Part shown: positions 35,129 through 42,925 of the stretch, piece by piece | How positions within the stretch are numbered: position 1 is the first letter of the stretch | How the letters are laid out: each line of letters starts with the position of its first letter | Source: Acetobacter sacchari | GTDB lineage: Bacteria; Pseudomonadota; Alphaproteobacteria; Acetobacterales; Acetobacteraceae | Assembly: GCF_017377715.1 (NCBI RefSeq) | Contig: NZ_JAFVMF010000004.1 | Location: 1 to 64,000 of the forward strand | Direction: 5' to 3' | DNA: 64,000 bases | Position numbers and translations under genes: made by a program | The notes under the pieces: generated by a model | What the model was told of the DNA's origin: nothing | What the model saw: only the letters and a program-made list of their open reading frames with translations | Databases searched by the model: none

Positions 35129-36100
35129 TCAGACCAGCACGTCCAGTTCAGGCGGCTCCCGTCCCTCCGCCACACAGAGTATGTTGTGAAGCATACGCTC
35201 GACGTTGCCTGCATAGGCGTCCGCCGATATCGCACCGACATGTGGCGTGACGATCATTCGATCCACCTTCAGGAAAGGATGATCCGACCCGATCGGCTCG
35301 ACGGAATAGACGTCGATCGCCGCTCCTCCGAGACGCCCATTACGCACTGCCTCTGCGAGGTCATCCTCGACGACGAGCCCCCCGCGCGCCGTGTTGACGA
35401 CGAATGCGCCCTTCTTCATCCGCGCGATCGCGGTCCTGTCGATCAGCCCTTCCGTCTCCTTCGAAAGCGCGCAGTGCAACGAGATGATATCCGAGGTCGC
35501 GATCACCTCGTCGAGCGGCGCGTAGCGCACGCCGAGTTCACGCTCCTCGACCGAGGAGAGCGGCGTGCGCTTGTAATAGAGGACCGTGCAGGAAAATCCT
35601 CGCAAAAAACGGGCAAGTTGCTTGCCGATGTATCCAAGTCCGATCAGACCCACGGTTTTTCCCGTAAGTTGTCGCGACGTTCCGCCCAGTGCGCCCTTGA
35701 GCCATCGACCGTCATGCAACCCGACATGTCCTGCGACGATATTGCGTCCCAGCGACAGGATCAGCCCCAAAGCGGTCTCCGCAACCGCGACCGCATTGCT
35801 TCCCGTCGTGCGCATGACGCGCACGCCATGTTGGCAAGCGGCCTCAAGGTCGATGTTGTCGTAGCCGACGCCCCATTTCTGCACGCCCTTGAGCCGCGCA
35901 GCAGCGCCGACGCGTATCATGTCCGCCGTTACCGGAACGTCCCCTGTGATTGCGAAGTCAGCGTCCGCAATGGCCGCCAACTGATCTTCCACAGAGCGGC
36001 TCCTTGTTGTCGCAAGCGTAAAACCCTCTGGCAGATAACGAGAGAACCTGGCAATTCCCTCTTCCGGCATCGGGTCTAAAATCACGAGACGCAGGGACAT
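35129..36100 (-). CDS. D-isomer-specific 2-hydroxyacid dehydrogenase
   Basis: 323 residues. NAD fold GLIGLGYIGKQLARFL near residue 151, catalytic Arg in NTARGGLVVEDDLAEAV, Glu in DVYSVEP, and His in TPHVGAISADAY. Both domains are complete. Related to phosphoglycerate, glyoxylate and hydroxypyruvate reductases; no ACT domain, so not a regulated SerA. Same direction as the nicotinamidase-like gene, 73 bases upstream of it. Substrate not deducible. Confidence 0.88.
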   Translation of the reverse strand: MSLRLVILDPMPEEGIARFSRYLPEGFTLATTRSRSVEDQLAAIADADFAITGDVPVTADMIRVGAAARLKGVQKWGVGYDNIDLEAACQHGVRVMRTTGSNAVAVAETALGLILSLGRNIVAGHVGLHDGRWLKGALGGTSRQLTGKTVGLIGLGYIGKQLARFLRGFSCTVLYYKRTPLSSVEERELGVRYAPLDEVIATSDIISLHCALSKETEGLIDRTAIARMKKGAFVVNTARGGLVVEDDLAEAVRNGRLGGAAIDVYSVEPIGSDHPFLKVDRMIVTPHVGAISADAYAGNVERMLHNILCVAEGREPPELDVLV

Positions 36101-36227
36101 CAGCTTCCGTATCTCCGTTATCAGACCGAAACCACATCGGCCTGAAAATTAAGAACTTTGATAAATATCTAAAAAGCGATCACAAGGCAGAACGACAGAT
36201 CAACATTCCGTTCACATCAAAACGTTA

Positions 36228-37964
36228 TCACTGCTTACCGGCCGAAGCGCCCGTCCCATCGTCCTCGGTCGTCTCCTTCGCGGCGCTTTCCGGCGCGCGA
36301 TCGGGCCAGAAGCGCACGCCGGGTTTCGCAAGACCGCCGCCAAGCGCGATCGCCACGCCGTCCGCGCGCCAGCAGGCCGCGCCTTCCATAGCGCCGTCTG
36401 CCCTGAACCCGATTGCGTTCATCCCTCCGCCAATGTGCGGTTTCTGCCGCACGTCGTATCCGGACTGTGCAAGCGCGTCCTCCCGCAGCCGGTAAGCTGG
36501 CTCAATCTCGACCTCCGCCCCCTGCGTCCAGAGACGCGGCGCCTCGACCGCTTCCTGCAAGGACATGCCGTGATCGAGAAGATTGACGATGGCCTGAAAC
36601 ACTGAGGGAAAGATTCTCAACCCGCCTGGCATGCCAAGAGCGAAACGAGGAGCGCCGTCGCGCAACACCATCATCGGCGCCATCGACGTCGGAACGCGCT
36701 TCCCCGGCTGGATTGAAAGCGCATGCCCCGGATGAGGGTCGAAATTGCTCATGTAGTTATTGGGAATGATCCCCGTTTCAGGGTCCATGAAACGGGCGCC
36801 GAACAGACCGTTGATCGTATGCGTCGCCGCCACGACGTTTCCTTCCCCGTCCGCAACCGTAACGTGCGTCGTGTCCGCGCTTTCCCGTCCGTATGCAGGA
36901 ATATCGGCAAGCGCACCGCCCGCGCCGTGAAGGCGCGCAACGCAATCGCGCGCGTAATCTTTGGCTGTCAACCGCGCAACGGGGACATCCACGAAAGCTG
37001 GGTCGCCGCTGAACCGACGACGATCCTCGAAGGCGATTTTAATGATTTCAGTCAGGACGCGCAGACTCTCAACACTGCCGAAACCCATGGCTGCAACGTC
37101 GAATTCCTCGAGCATGTTCAGCATCTGCGCGACATGCACGCCGGACGACGCAGGCGGAGGCGGCCCCACGATATCGAAACCTCGATACCGCCCGACGATC
37201 GGCGCCCGGTCTACGGTCCGGTAATCCCGCAGATCGGCCTCGGTCAGCCAGCCCGGATCATCCCCGGAAGCAATGCGCCGCACCAGCGCCTCGCCCAACG
37301 CCCCACCGTGCAGCGCCGAGGCCCCGTCAGCGGCGATCAGTTCAAGCGCCTCCCCGTAAACAGGCTGACGCAGGCGCGAACCGACCGGCAACGCCCGCCC
37401 GTCCGGCAGGAACAGCGAACGCATCACCGGGTCAGCGAGCAGATCCTCGCCGTTCTCATTGATAGCGCCTGAGAGATAATGCGTGACTTGAAAACCCGAT
37501 TTGGCAAGCCTGATGGCGGGGGCGACAACATCCGCGAATGGCAGTTTGCCAAAGCGCGTCTGCATCGCGTGCCAGCCCAACAGATTTCCCGGAACGGCCA
37601 CGGCGGTTGGTCCGACAAGATTGCGCCGCCCCACCGCATCCATATAACGCGGCCCCTCATCTCCCAGAGGCTCATAAATCTCAGGCGTCATAGAGGCAGC
37701 CGCGCAGGACAGCGCATCGATGACGATGTGTTCGCCGGAAGCCAGACGCAGATGCGACAGGCCGCCGCCCATCACGCCGACCATCATGGGTTCGACCACC
37801 GTGAGCGCCAGCAACGTCGCCGCCGCCGCGTCGAAAGCGTTCCCGCCAGCGGCGAGCATCTCCGCACCCGCCGCGGCGCCCATCGGATGATTGGCGACGA
37901 CGACGCCCTTCTTTCCAACGACAGGAGTCTTGTCGCATGTGAAAAGTGGCGGATGAACGATCAT
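36228..37964 (-). CDS. Gamma-glutamyltransferase family protein without signal peptide
   Basis: 578 residues, full family length. The autoprocessing nucleophile Thr365 is in ADTTHVTVAD; PVGSRLRQP, GPPPPASSGVH and PGKRVPTSMAPMMVL (substrate loop) are present. AAGGAGAA precedes the ATG. Classical bacterial GGTs are exported, but MIVHPPLFTCDKTPVVG is not a signal sequence, so this one is likely cytosolic, like oxamate-amidohydrolase (HpxW)-type or acylase-type relatives. It lies between the hydroxyacid dehydrogenase and the divergent creatininase-family gene. Confidence 0.87.
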   Translation of the reverse strand: MIVHPPLFTCDKTPVVGKKGVVVANHPMGAAAGAEMLAAGGNAFDAAAATLLALTVVEPMMVGVMGGGLSHLRLASGEHIVIDALSCAAASMTPEIYEPLGDEGPRYMDAVGRRNLVGPTAVAVPGNLLGWHAMQTRFGKLPFADVVAPAIRLAKSGFQVTHYLSGAINENGEDLLADPVMRSLFLPDGRALPVGSRLRQPVYGEALELIAADGASALHGGALGEALVRRIASGDDPGWLTEADLRDYRTVDRAPIVGRYRGFDIVGPPPPASSGVHVAQMLNMLEEFDVAAMGFGSVESLRVLTEIIKIAFEDRRRFSGDPAFVDVPVARLTAKDYARDCVARLHGAGGALADIPAYGRESADTTHVTVADGEGNVVAATHTINGLFGARFMDPETGIIPNNYMSNFDPHPGHALSIQPGKRVPTSMAPMMVLRDGAPRFALGMPGGLRIFPSVFQAIVNLLDHGMSLQEAVEAPRLWTQGAEVEIEPAYRLREDALAQSGYDVRQKPHIGGGMNAIGFRADGAMEGAACWRADGVAIALGGGLAKPGVRFWPDRAPESAAKETTEDDGTGASAGKQ

Positions 37965-38514
37965 AGGCGGTTCTCCTTGGGCCGTAACGCGTCGGAACGC
38001 CGTGCTTCCAATCCGTGACGCAGTTCACACTCCGGCGCGCTCATCCACTCGAACGAGCATCGACGGGCCGCATCAGTCGAAGCAACGGCAATTACCCCAC
38101 CGGTCCGACACTCAACCAGCCGGCGGCGGGATCGCCATTCGCTTCGTTACGACGGTCGTGAATGTCGAGGGCGCCGAGCGCTTTGGTCAAGGGAGACGGC
38201 GTCGATTTTTCAGTTCGGCGCGAAAAAGCCCTGCTCCTTCGACCATGCCTCTCCTGCGCCTTCGTATCCGCCAATGCCTCGACCGGTCTGGCAAAAGCAG
38301 GGTAAAGCATGCTCCCGATCCTGTCGCAGCCCTGTGCGCCATGTCGCGCCGCACCAAGGAGAACCGTACGCAAGGCTCGCCAACGCCTCGGCAAGCTGGC
38401 CGGCGTCAGCGGCTTGCGCCCCTTACCACCTCTGACGGAATGACATTCGTTTTGGCGTCGCCACCTTCCAACCAGTCTCCCGCCCACCGTCACCTTTGAA
38501 ACAAGGACTTCGCA
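37965..38514. other. Divergent intergenic region between GGT-like and creatininase-family genes
   Basis: 550 GC-rich bases with open frames on both strands but none with family features or ribosome sites. Probably holds both promoters; no operator could be picked out. Confidence 0.45.
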
Positions 38515-39345
38515 ATGCCTTCGTCGTATTACCTCGCCGAGCTCTGCGCCGCCGAAATGCGCGAAGCTGCAGCCCGCAAACCAGTCATCCTGCTGCCCAT
38601 GGGCAGTTTTGAGGATCAGGGCCCCCACGCGCCCATGGGGGATTACCTCAGCGCTGCGAAAATCGCTGAAAAAATCGCGGAGCGCGCGACGCGGGACGGG
38701 CGAGAGACCTATGTCGCTCCGGTCGTCCCGTTCGGCGGAGAAGATTTCTTCGGCTATATGCCGGGAGGAATCTCTCTGTCGCAGTCAACGCTTCGCGCTG
38801 TGGTCGACGATATGCTGCGCTGCCTGCTCCGCCACGACCTTACGCGCGTCATCTTCATCAACGGACATGGCGGCAATTGCGGCGTGATCAACGACGCCAC
38901 TCAAAAGGTCTGGCTTGAACGGCAGGTGATTATGCCATCCTTTTATCTCTGGCGCGTCGCACAAGACCTGTTGCCAGGCATCATCGGCGAAGAACAGGCC
39001 GCCAGATCAAGCGGCCACGGCTGCAACCCGCTGACCAGCGTCGTGATGCATCTTTTCCCTGATTTGATCAGGCCCGAACATCTCCACGCCGCCCGCACAC
39101 CGAGTGACGTCTGGGGCCTGCCCGTCACCGGCTTTACGTCGCTTGCCATTGGCGACGGCGGCACAATCACAGTTCCTCTGGAAGGCGGCGACACGGTACC
39201 CGGTGGCGTGTGGGGAGGAGACCCTCGGCTCTGTTCCGCCGAAACAGGAGCGCAACTGGTCGAGAAACTGGTCTCGATCGGCTCCGAAATCGTGCAACAT
39301 GTAACCGATCATTCCGACCCGCAGACAGGCAAGGCCATTCTATAA
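38515..39345 (+). CDS. Creatininase-family amidohydrolase
   Basis: 276 residues with AAGGA before the ATG. Family blocks: LPMGSFEDQGPHAPMGDYL (residues 27-45), PFGGEDFFGYMPG, and RVIFINGHGGNCGVINDA. The usual metal pattern E-x-H in the first block reads Glu33-Asp34-Gln35 here, so one His ligand is replaced by Gln; His38 and Asp43 follow. Related enzymes open cyclic amides (creatinine, mycofactocin or FAPy-type compounds). A very strong hairpin terminates the gene. The substrate is unknown, but it faces a cluster with other amide hydrolases. Confidence 0.85.
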   Translation: MPSSYYLAELCAAEMREAAARKPVILLPMGSFEDQGPHAPMGDYLSAAKIAEKIAERATRDGRETYVAPVVPFGGEDFFGYMPGGISLSQSTLRAVVDDMLRCLLRHDLTRVIFINGHGGNCGVINDATQKVWLERQVIMPSFYLWRVAQDLLPGIIGEEQAARSSGHGCNPLTSVVMHLFPDLIRPEHLHAARTPSDVWGLPVTGFTSLAIGDGGTITVPLEGGDTVPGGVWGGDPRLCSAETGAQLVEKLVSIGSEIVQHVTDHSDPQTGKAIL

Positions 39346-39363
39346 ATATTCCTTGCGAAGAAA

Positions 39364-39415
39364 AGGAAAGATCGACGCTGCAAATGATCCGTCATTTGCG
39401 GCGTCGATCTTTCCT
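39364..39415. terminator. Very long hairpin between convergent genes
   Basis: A 24-base stem with a single G-T pair (AGGAAAGATCGACGC... on the left arm) encloses the loop TCCG. It lies 19 bases after the creatininase-family stop and 48 before the convergent hydrolase stop, so it serves as a bidirectional terminator. Confidence 0.85.
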
Positions 39416-39463
39416 CAAGGGGCAGGCGAAATTTGGCTACGGACGCCGCCACACATCAGGGCG

Positions 39464-40312
39464 TCAAAAAATGGCGCCTGCGACCTCGTCTGGATTTTCC
39501 AACGAAGCGAAATGCCCCGTGTTTGGCAATATCCGCATATTGCTTCCACGTATCAATTTTTTTACCGCTTCGCGCTCGGATGGTTTCGACCAGTCGTGAT
39601 CGCCATAGACCAACGTGACCGGAACGCTGATGCGCCCATAAAGCGCCCGGGCCGCCATAAAACTCGGAAGGCTTCTGAAATACGACGTTTCGACCGTCGG
39701 ATAGCCACGCCTCTTCCCGCTTCGGATCAACTCCGACACAAAATCCGATGGCAATTTGCGCCGGTCGTAAAACCCGCCACCGAGAATGCCCGACAAAACC
39801 TGCTCGTTCTCGATACTCGAAATGACTTTTCCGACACCGGGAATACGCATTCCCTTGACGACGAACGACGCGAGAGCGTTCGCTCTTTCTACCCCTTGCG
39901 GATAATCATACGTGTTGACCGCTACGACCGAGCGGATACCCTCCCCCCGCTGCGCCGCGATGCTCAGCGCCAGCGTCGCCCCCATCGACTCTCCGGCGAG
40001 GACAAGATTTTTCAAGGACAGGCGGTCGATGAAATCGAGCACGTCCCGCCGTACAGAAGGCTCGTCATAAACTGCTTGAGGGCGGATGTCGGACCAACCC
40101 ATGCCCGGCAGATCCACGGCGTAGACGGTGAAACGTTCCGCCAGAAGAGGTATAAGGCGCTGAAAATAATCCAGTTGCGTCCGCAATGTATGCATCAGCA
40201 GAAGCGGAGCGCCGCTGCCCGTCACAAGATATCGGATCCTGTTTCCGGACGAGAGAACGACATGGCGAACCTCGCCTTCTCCCGACCACCTAGGTGTGTA
40301 TTCATCGCTCAT
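39464..40312 (-). CDS. Alpha/beta hydrolase
   Basis: 282 residues from ATG 40312 with AAGGA upstream; the frame to 40381 adds nothing recognisable. GSGAPLLLMHTLRTQ is the oxyanion strand, VDLPGMGWSD follows, nucleophile Ser in LAGESMGATLAL, acid Asp in VYGDHDWSKP and His in NTGHFASLENPDEV. A complete catalytic triad. Soluble; no signal. Substrate unknown. Confidence 0.87.
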   Translation of the reverse strand: MSDEYTPRWSGEGEVRHVVLSSGNRIRYLVTGSGAPLLLMHTLRTQLDYFQRLIPLLAERFTVYAVDLPGMGWSDIRPQAVYDEPSVRRDVLDFIDRLSLKNLVLAGESMGATLALSIAAQRGEGIRSVVAVNTYDYPQGVERANALASFVVKGMRIPGVGKVISSIENEQVLSGILGGGFYDRRKLPSDFVSELIRSGKRRGYPTVETSYFRSLPSFMAARALYGRISVPVTLVYGDHDWSKPSEREAVKKLIRGSNMRILPNTGHFASLENPDEVAGAIF

Positions 40313-40412
40313 TTTCGGAATCCTTCCCTGTTCACACAACCCGCCGCGGTCGCCGGAATACGTATCTGCAGCCCGATCCATTCAAGAGAAAATCGTCGGG
40401 CCATTTTTCATC

Positions 40413-40598
40413 TTACCTTTTCCAATCGTGCATTTGCTCGTAAACGGCATACGACATCGGCGTTGTGGCGGCGAAGGCCAGATCTTGCGTCGTCACACTA
40501 CGAGGCTTGATGTCGGAACACGCCGCCAGCAGCAGGGAAGACAGAGAGGCAAGAACGAAAGCCGCATTTGCACGGCTATGATTTTTAACGCGTGACAT
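40413..40598 (-). CDS. Small lipoprotein, 61 residues
   Basis: A positively charged N-terminus, hydrophobic core and lipobox LLLAAC place the lipidated Cys at residue 27, leaving only 34 mature residues (SDIKPRSVTTQDLAFAATTP...). No family recognised. It lies 100 bases upstream of the hydrolase on the same strand and may share its transcript. Confidence 0.7.
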   Translation of the reverse strand: MSRVKNHSRANAAFVLASLSSLLLAACSDIKPRSVTTQDLAFAATTPMSYAVYEQMHDWKR

Positions 40599-40647
40599 TT
40601 CTACTATCCTTTACGATAAACGATGACATGAAGATGAGATTACGATC

Positions 40648-41469
40648 TCATTCGGCTCTGTGGCCGTCTACAGGCGTCGCCGCGTAACGAGCGGCAGGCG
40701 AAGAACGAGAAAGATTCGGCGCCAGGGTCTGGCGTGCGGCTTCATAGGCGCTCCAGTCCGCAACATCCGGCAGCGACGGGATCGTCACCAGTTCGCCCTG
40801 ATCAAGCCCGGCCAACGCCGCGTCGACCATGTCTTCCGCTTTCATGACGATTTCAGACGGCAGATGCTCTACTGGCGTGCCTGCGACATTCCAGAATTCC
40901 GTCGCCGTAGCGCCCGGCAGCACCGCCTGAACCGTGACGCCGGTCTCCGACAGTTCCTTGTGCAAAGACTGCGTCAGCGCCAGCACGAAAGCCTTGGAGC
41001 CGCCATACACGCCGTTCAGGATTTCCGGAGCAATAGCCGCAATCGACGCAATATTGATGATCACGCCCCGATCCCGCGTGACGAAACCGGGCAGTGCGGC
41101 GTAGGTCAACCGCGTCAGTGCGACGACGTTCAGGTCGATCATCGCTTCCATAGCGTCGATATTTGACTGTAGAGCCGGCGCCGACGAGCCGACGCCAGCG
41201 TTATTGACCAGCGCGGTGATGCTGTGATCGGTCTTCAGGATATCCGCCACCCGGCGCACGTCGGCGCTCTGGCCCAGATCGGCCGCCACGACTTCGACGG
41301 ACCGACCGGTCGCGTCCGTGATCCGCGCGGCCATTTCGTCAAGCCGCTCCCGATTGCGGGCGACCAGAATCAGGTCATAACCGCGGCGCGCCAACCGGTC
41401 CGCGTAGATCGCGCCAATGCCCGACGATGCGCCCGTCACCAACGCCGTTCCCAGATGTTTCGTTGTCAT
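40648..41469 (-). CDS. Short-chain dehydrogenase/reductase
   Basis: 273 residues from ATG 41469. TGASSGIGAIYADRLARRG, NNAGVGS, and Ser...YGGSKAF (Tyr about 151) are intact. RNRERL after strand 2 suggests NADP. It is divergent from the GlxA-type regulator at 41588, which probably controls it. The last 25 residues are Ala/Pro-rich and likely disordered. Confidence 0.88.
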   Translation of the reverse strand: MTTKHLGTALVTGASSGIGAIYADRLARRGYDLILVARNRERLDEMAARITDATGRSVEVVAADLGQSADVRRVADILKTDHSITALVNNAGVGSSAPALQSNIDAMEAMIDLNVVALTRLTYAALPGFVTRDRGVIINIASIAAIAPEILNGVYGGSKAFVLALTQSLHKELSETGVTVQAVLPGATATEFWNVAGTPVEHLPSEIVMKAEDMVDAALAGLDQGELVTIPSLPDVADWSAYEAARQTLAPNLSRSSPAARYAATPVDGHRAE

Positions 41470-41489
41470 TGCCGTGGTTCCTTTTCGTT

Positions 41490-41508
41490 CGAAGGCCCGT
41501 CGCCTTCG
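41490..41508. promoter_or_regulatory. Inverted repeat in the SDR-GlxA divergent region
   Basis: CGAAGGC-CCGTC-GCCTTCG is a perfect 7-bp dyad, 21 bases before the SDR start and 79 before the regulator start. It may be an operator for the divergent AraC-type regulator or a 5' leader hairpin of the SDR message. Confidence 0.45.
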
Positions 41509-41587
41509 TCTGAAGCAACCATAGGCGGGCTGGTGTTTGTCTTGAATGTCGTATATGCGTCTTTTTAGGACAAAGAGGATCGCAGCC

Positions 41588-42523
41588 ATGCAGCGTGTCG
41601 GCTTCATCATCTATCCCGGCTTCCAGATCATCGGCCTCGCCGCCGCGACAGCGTTCGAAGTCGCCAACCTCGTCAGCGACCCGCCGGTCTACGACGTATC
41701 CGTCCGCTCGGAGGCCGGCGGCACGATCCGTGGATCAGACGCCGTGTCCGTCGACAGCGAGGCGTTGGACGACACGCATTTCGACACCCTGATCGTTCTG
41801 GGCGGAACGGGAATTCCCGTTTCTTCGCCCAATTTGTTGGAATATATCCGAGCCGCATCCGGAAGCGTCCGGCGCCTCGCCTCGATCTGCACCGGCGCGT
41901 TCGTCCTTGCCGACGCCGGATTGCTCGACGGGCGACGCGCGACCACGCACTGGCTCATGTCCCCCGAACTGCGCACCCGGTTTCCCGCGATCAAGGTAGA
42001 GGAAGACAGGATATTCCTGATCGACGGCGCGATCTGGACCTCCGCCGGGATGAGCGCCGGGATCGACCTTGCGCTGGCGATGATCGAAAAGGATCTGGGT
42101 CGCGACATCGCAAGATCGGTGGCGCAGAAACTGGTGCTCTACCACCGCCGCGCGGGCGGGCAGTCCCAGCATTCGACCCTGCTGGCGCTGGAGCCCAAAT
42201 CTGACCGGATTCAAAGCGCTATGGACTACGCCCGGCGTAACCTGAGGAACACTCTGGCGGTGGAGGAACTCGCCGAGGCCGCGCATCTCAGTCCCCGCCA
42301 GTTCAGCCGCCTCTTCCGCGCTGAAACAGGGGACTCTCCAGCCAAGGCCATCGAAAAACTACGCCTTGAAGCTGCACGACTTATGCTGGAACAGGGACGG
42401 CATCCTATCGAGGTCATCGCGCGAGAAACCGGCTTCGACGACCGTAACCGCATGCGCAGGGCCTTTCTGCGGGCCTATGGCGTGCCGCCGCAGGATATCA
42501 GGCGCAATCTTGCGGAGGCGTAG
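41588..42523 (+). CDS. GlxA-type AraC-family regulator (DJ-1/PfpI domain plus HTH)
   Basis: 311 residues from ATG 41588 with AGAGGA upstream. The N-terminal DJ-1/PfpI-like domain (FIIYPGFQIIGLAAATAFEVAN) includes SICTGAFVLADAGLLDGRRATTHW, with Cys in the nucleophile-elbow position. Two AraC HTH motifs follow: VEELAEAAHLSPRQFSRLF and PIEVIARETGFDDRNRMRRAF. Such proteins sense small metabolites and usually act on neighbours, here the divergent SDR. Confidence 0.9.
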   Translation: MQRVGFIIYPGFQIIGLAAATAFEVANLVSDPPVYDVSVRSEAGGTIRGSDAVSVDSEALDDTHFDTLIVLGGTGIPVSSPNLLEYIRAASGSVRRLASICTGAFVLADAGLLDGRRATTHWLMSPELRTRFPAIKVEEDRIFLIDGAIWTSAGMSAGIDLALAMIEKDLGRDIARSVAQKLVLYHRRAGGQSQHSTLLALEPKSDRIQSAMDYARRNLRNTLAVEELAEAAHLSPRQFSRLFRAETGDSPAKAIEKLRLEAARLMLEQGRHPIEVIARETGFDDRNRMRRAFLRAYGVPPQDIRRNLAEA

Positions 42524-42723
42524 TGGGGAGATTCGCAGGTGTCGGTCCATGAAGCCTCAGTTAAGGCTGTGAACGCACCTCAACGATGCGATTGGGCTTA
42601 AACTTGCTGAACAAGTGGCGCGTCGACCGGTTCAAGGTAGACTCGTTTGAACTAGAGTTAGCTATCTCTCTAGGCCAACAAAAAGCGAAACCGCGCCAAC
42701 CAACCATTTTCTGAGGGAAACCG

Positions 42724-42798
42724 TGGTGGGTGCGACAGGGATTGAACCTGTGACCCCCGCCGTGTGAAGGCGATGCTCTACCGCTGAGCTACGCACCC
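42724..42798 (-). tRNA. tRNA-Val (CAC)
   Basis: On the minus strand: GGGTGCG/CGCACCC acceptor, AGCTCAGCGGTAGAGC D-arm, anticodon loop TTCACAC giving CAC, T-arm GGTTCAATCC, discriminator A and encoded CCA. The arms pair well. Confidence 0.97.
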
Positions 42799-42925
42799 GG
42801 TCTCGGTGAGGCGCTGTTTAGCCAGTTGAGACGCGCGACGCAAGCCGTCGCGCGTCATTTTCCTCCCCGCTCCCGCATCCGAAACCTCGGACCGTCATGA
42901 AACGGGGAACGGGGCCGGTTCCGCG

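Noticed and set aside
38092..38628. 178-codon minus-strand frame across the creatininase start
   Set aside because: Overlaps the start of a well-supported gene and shows no domain.
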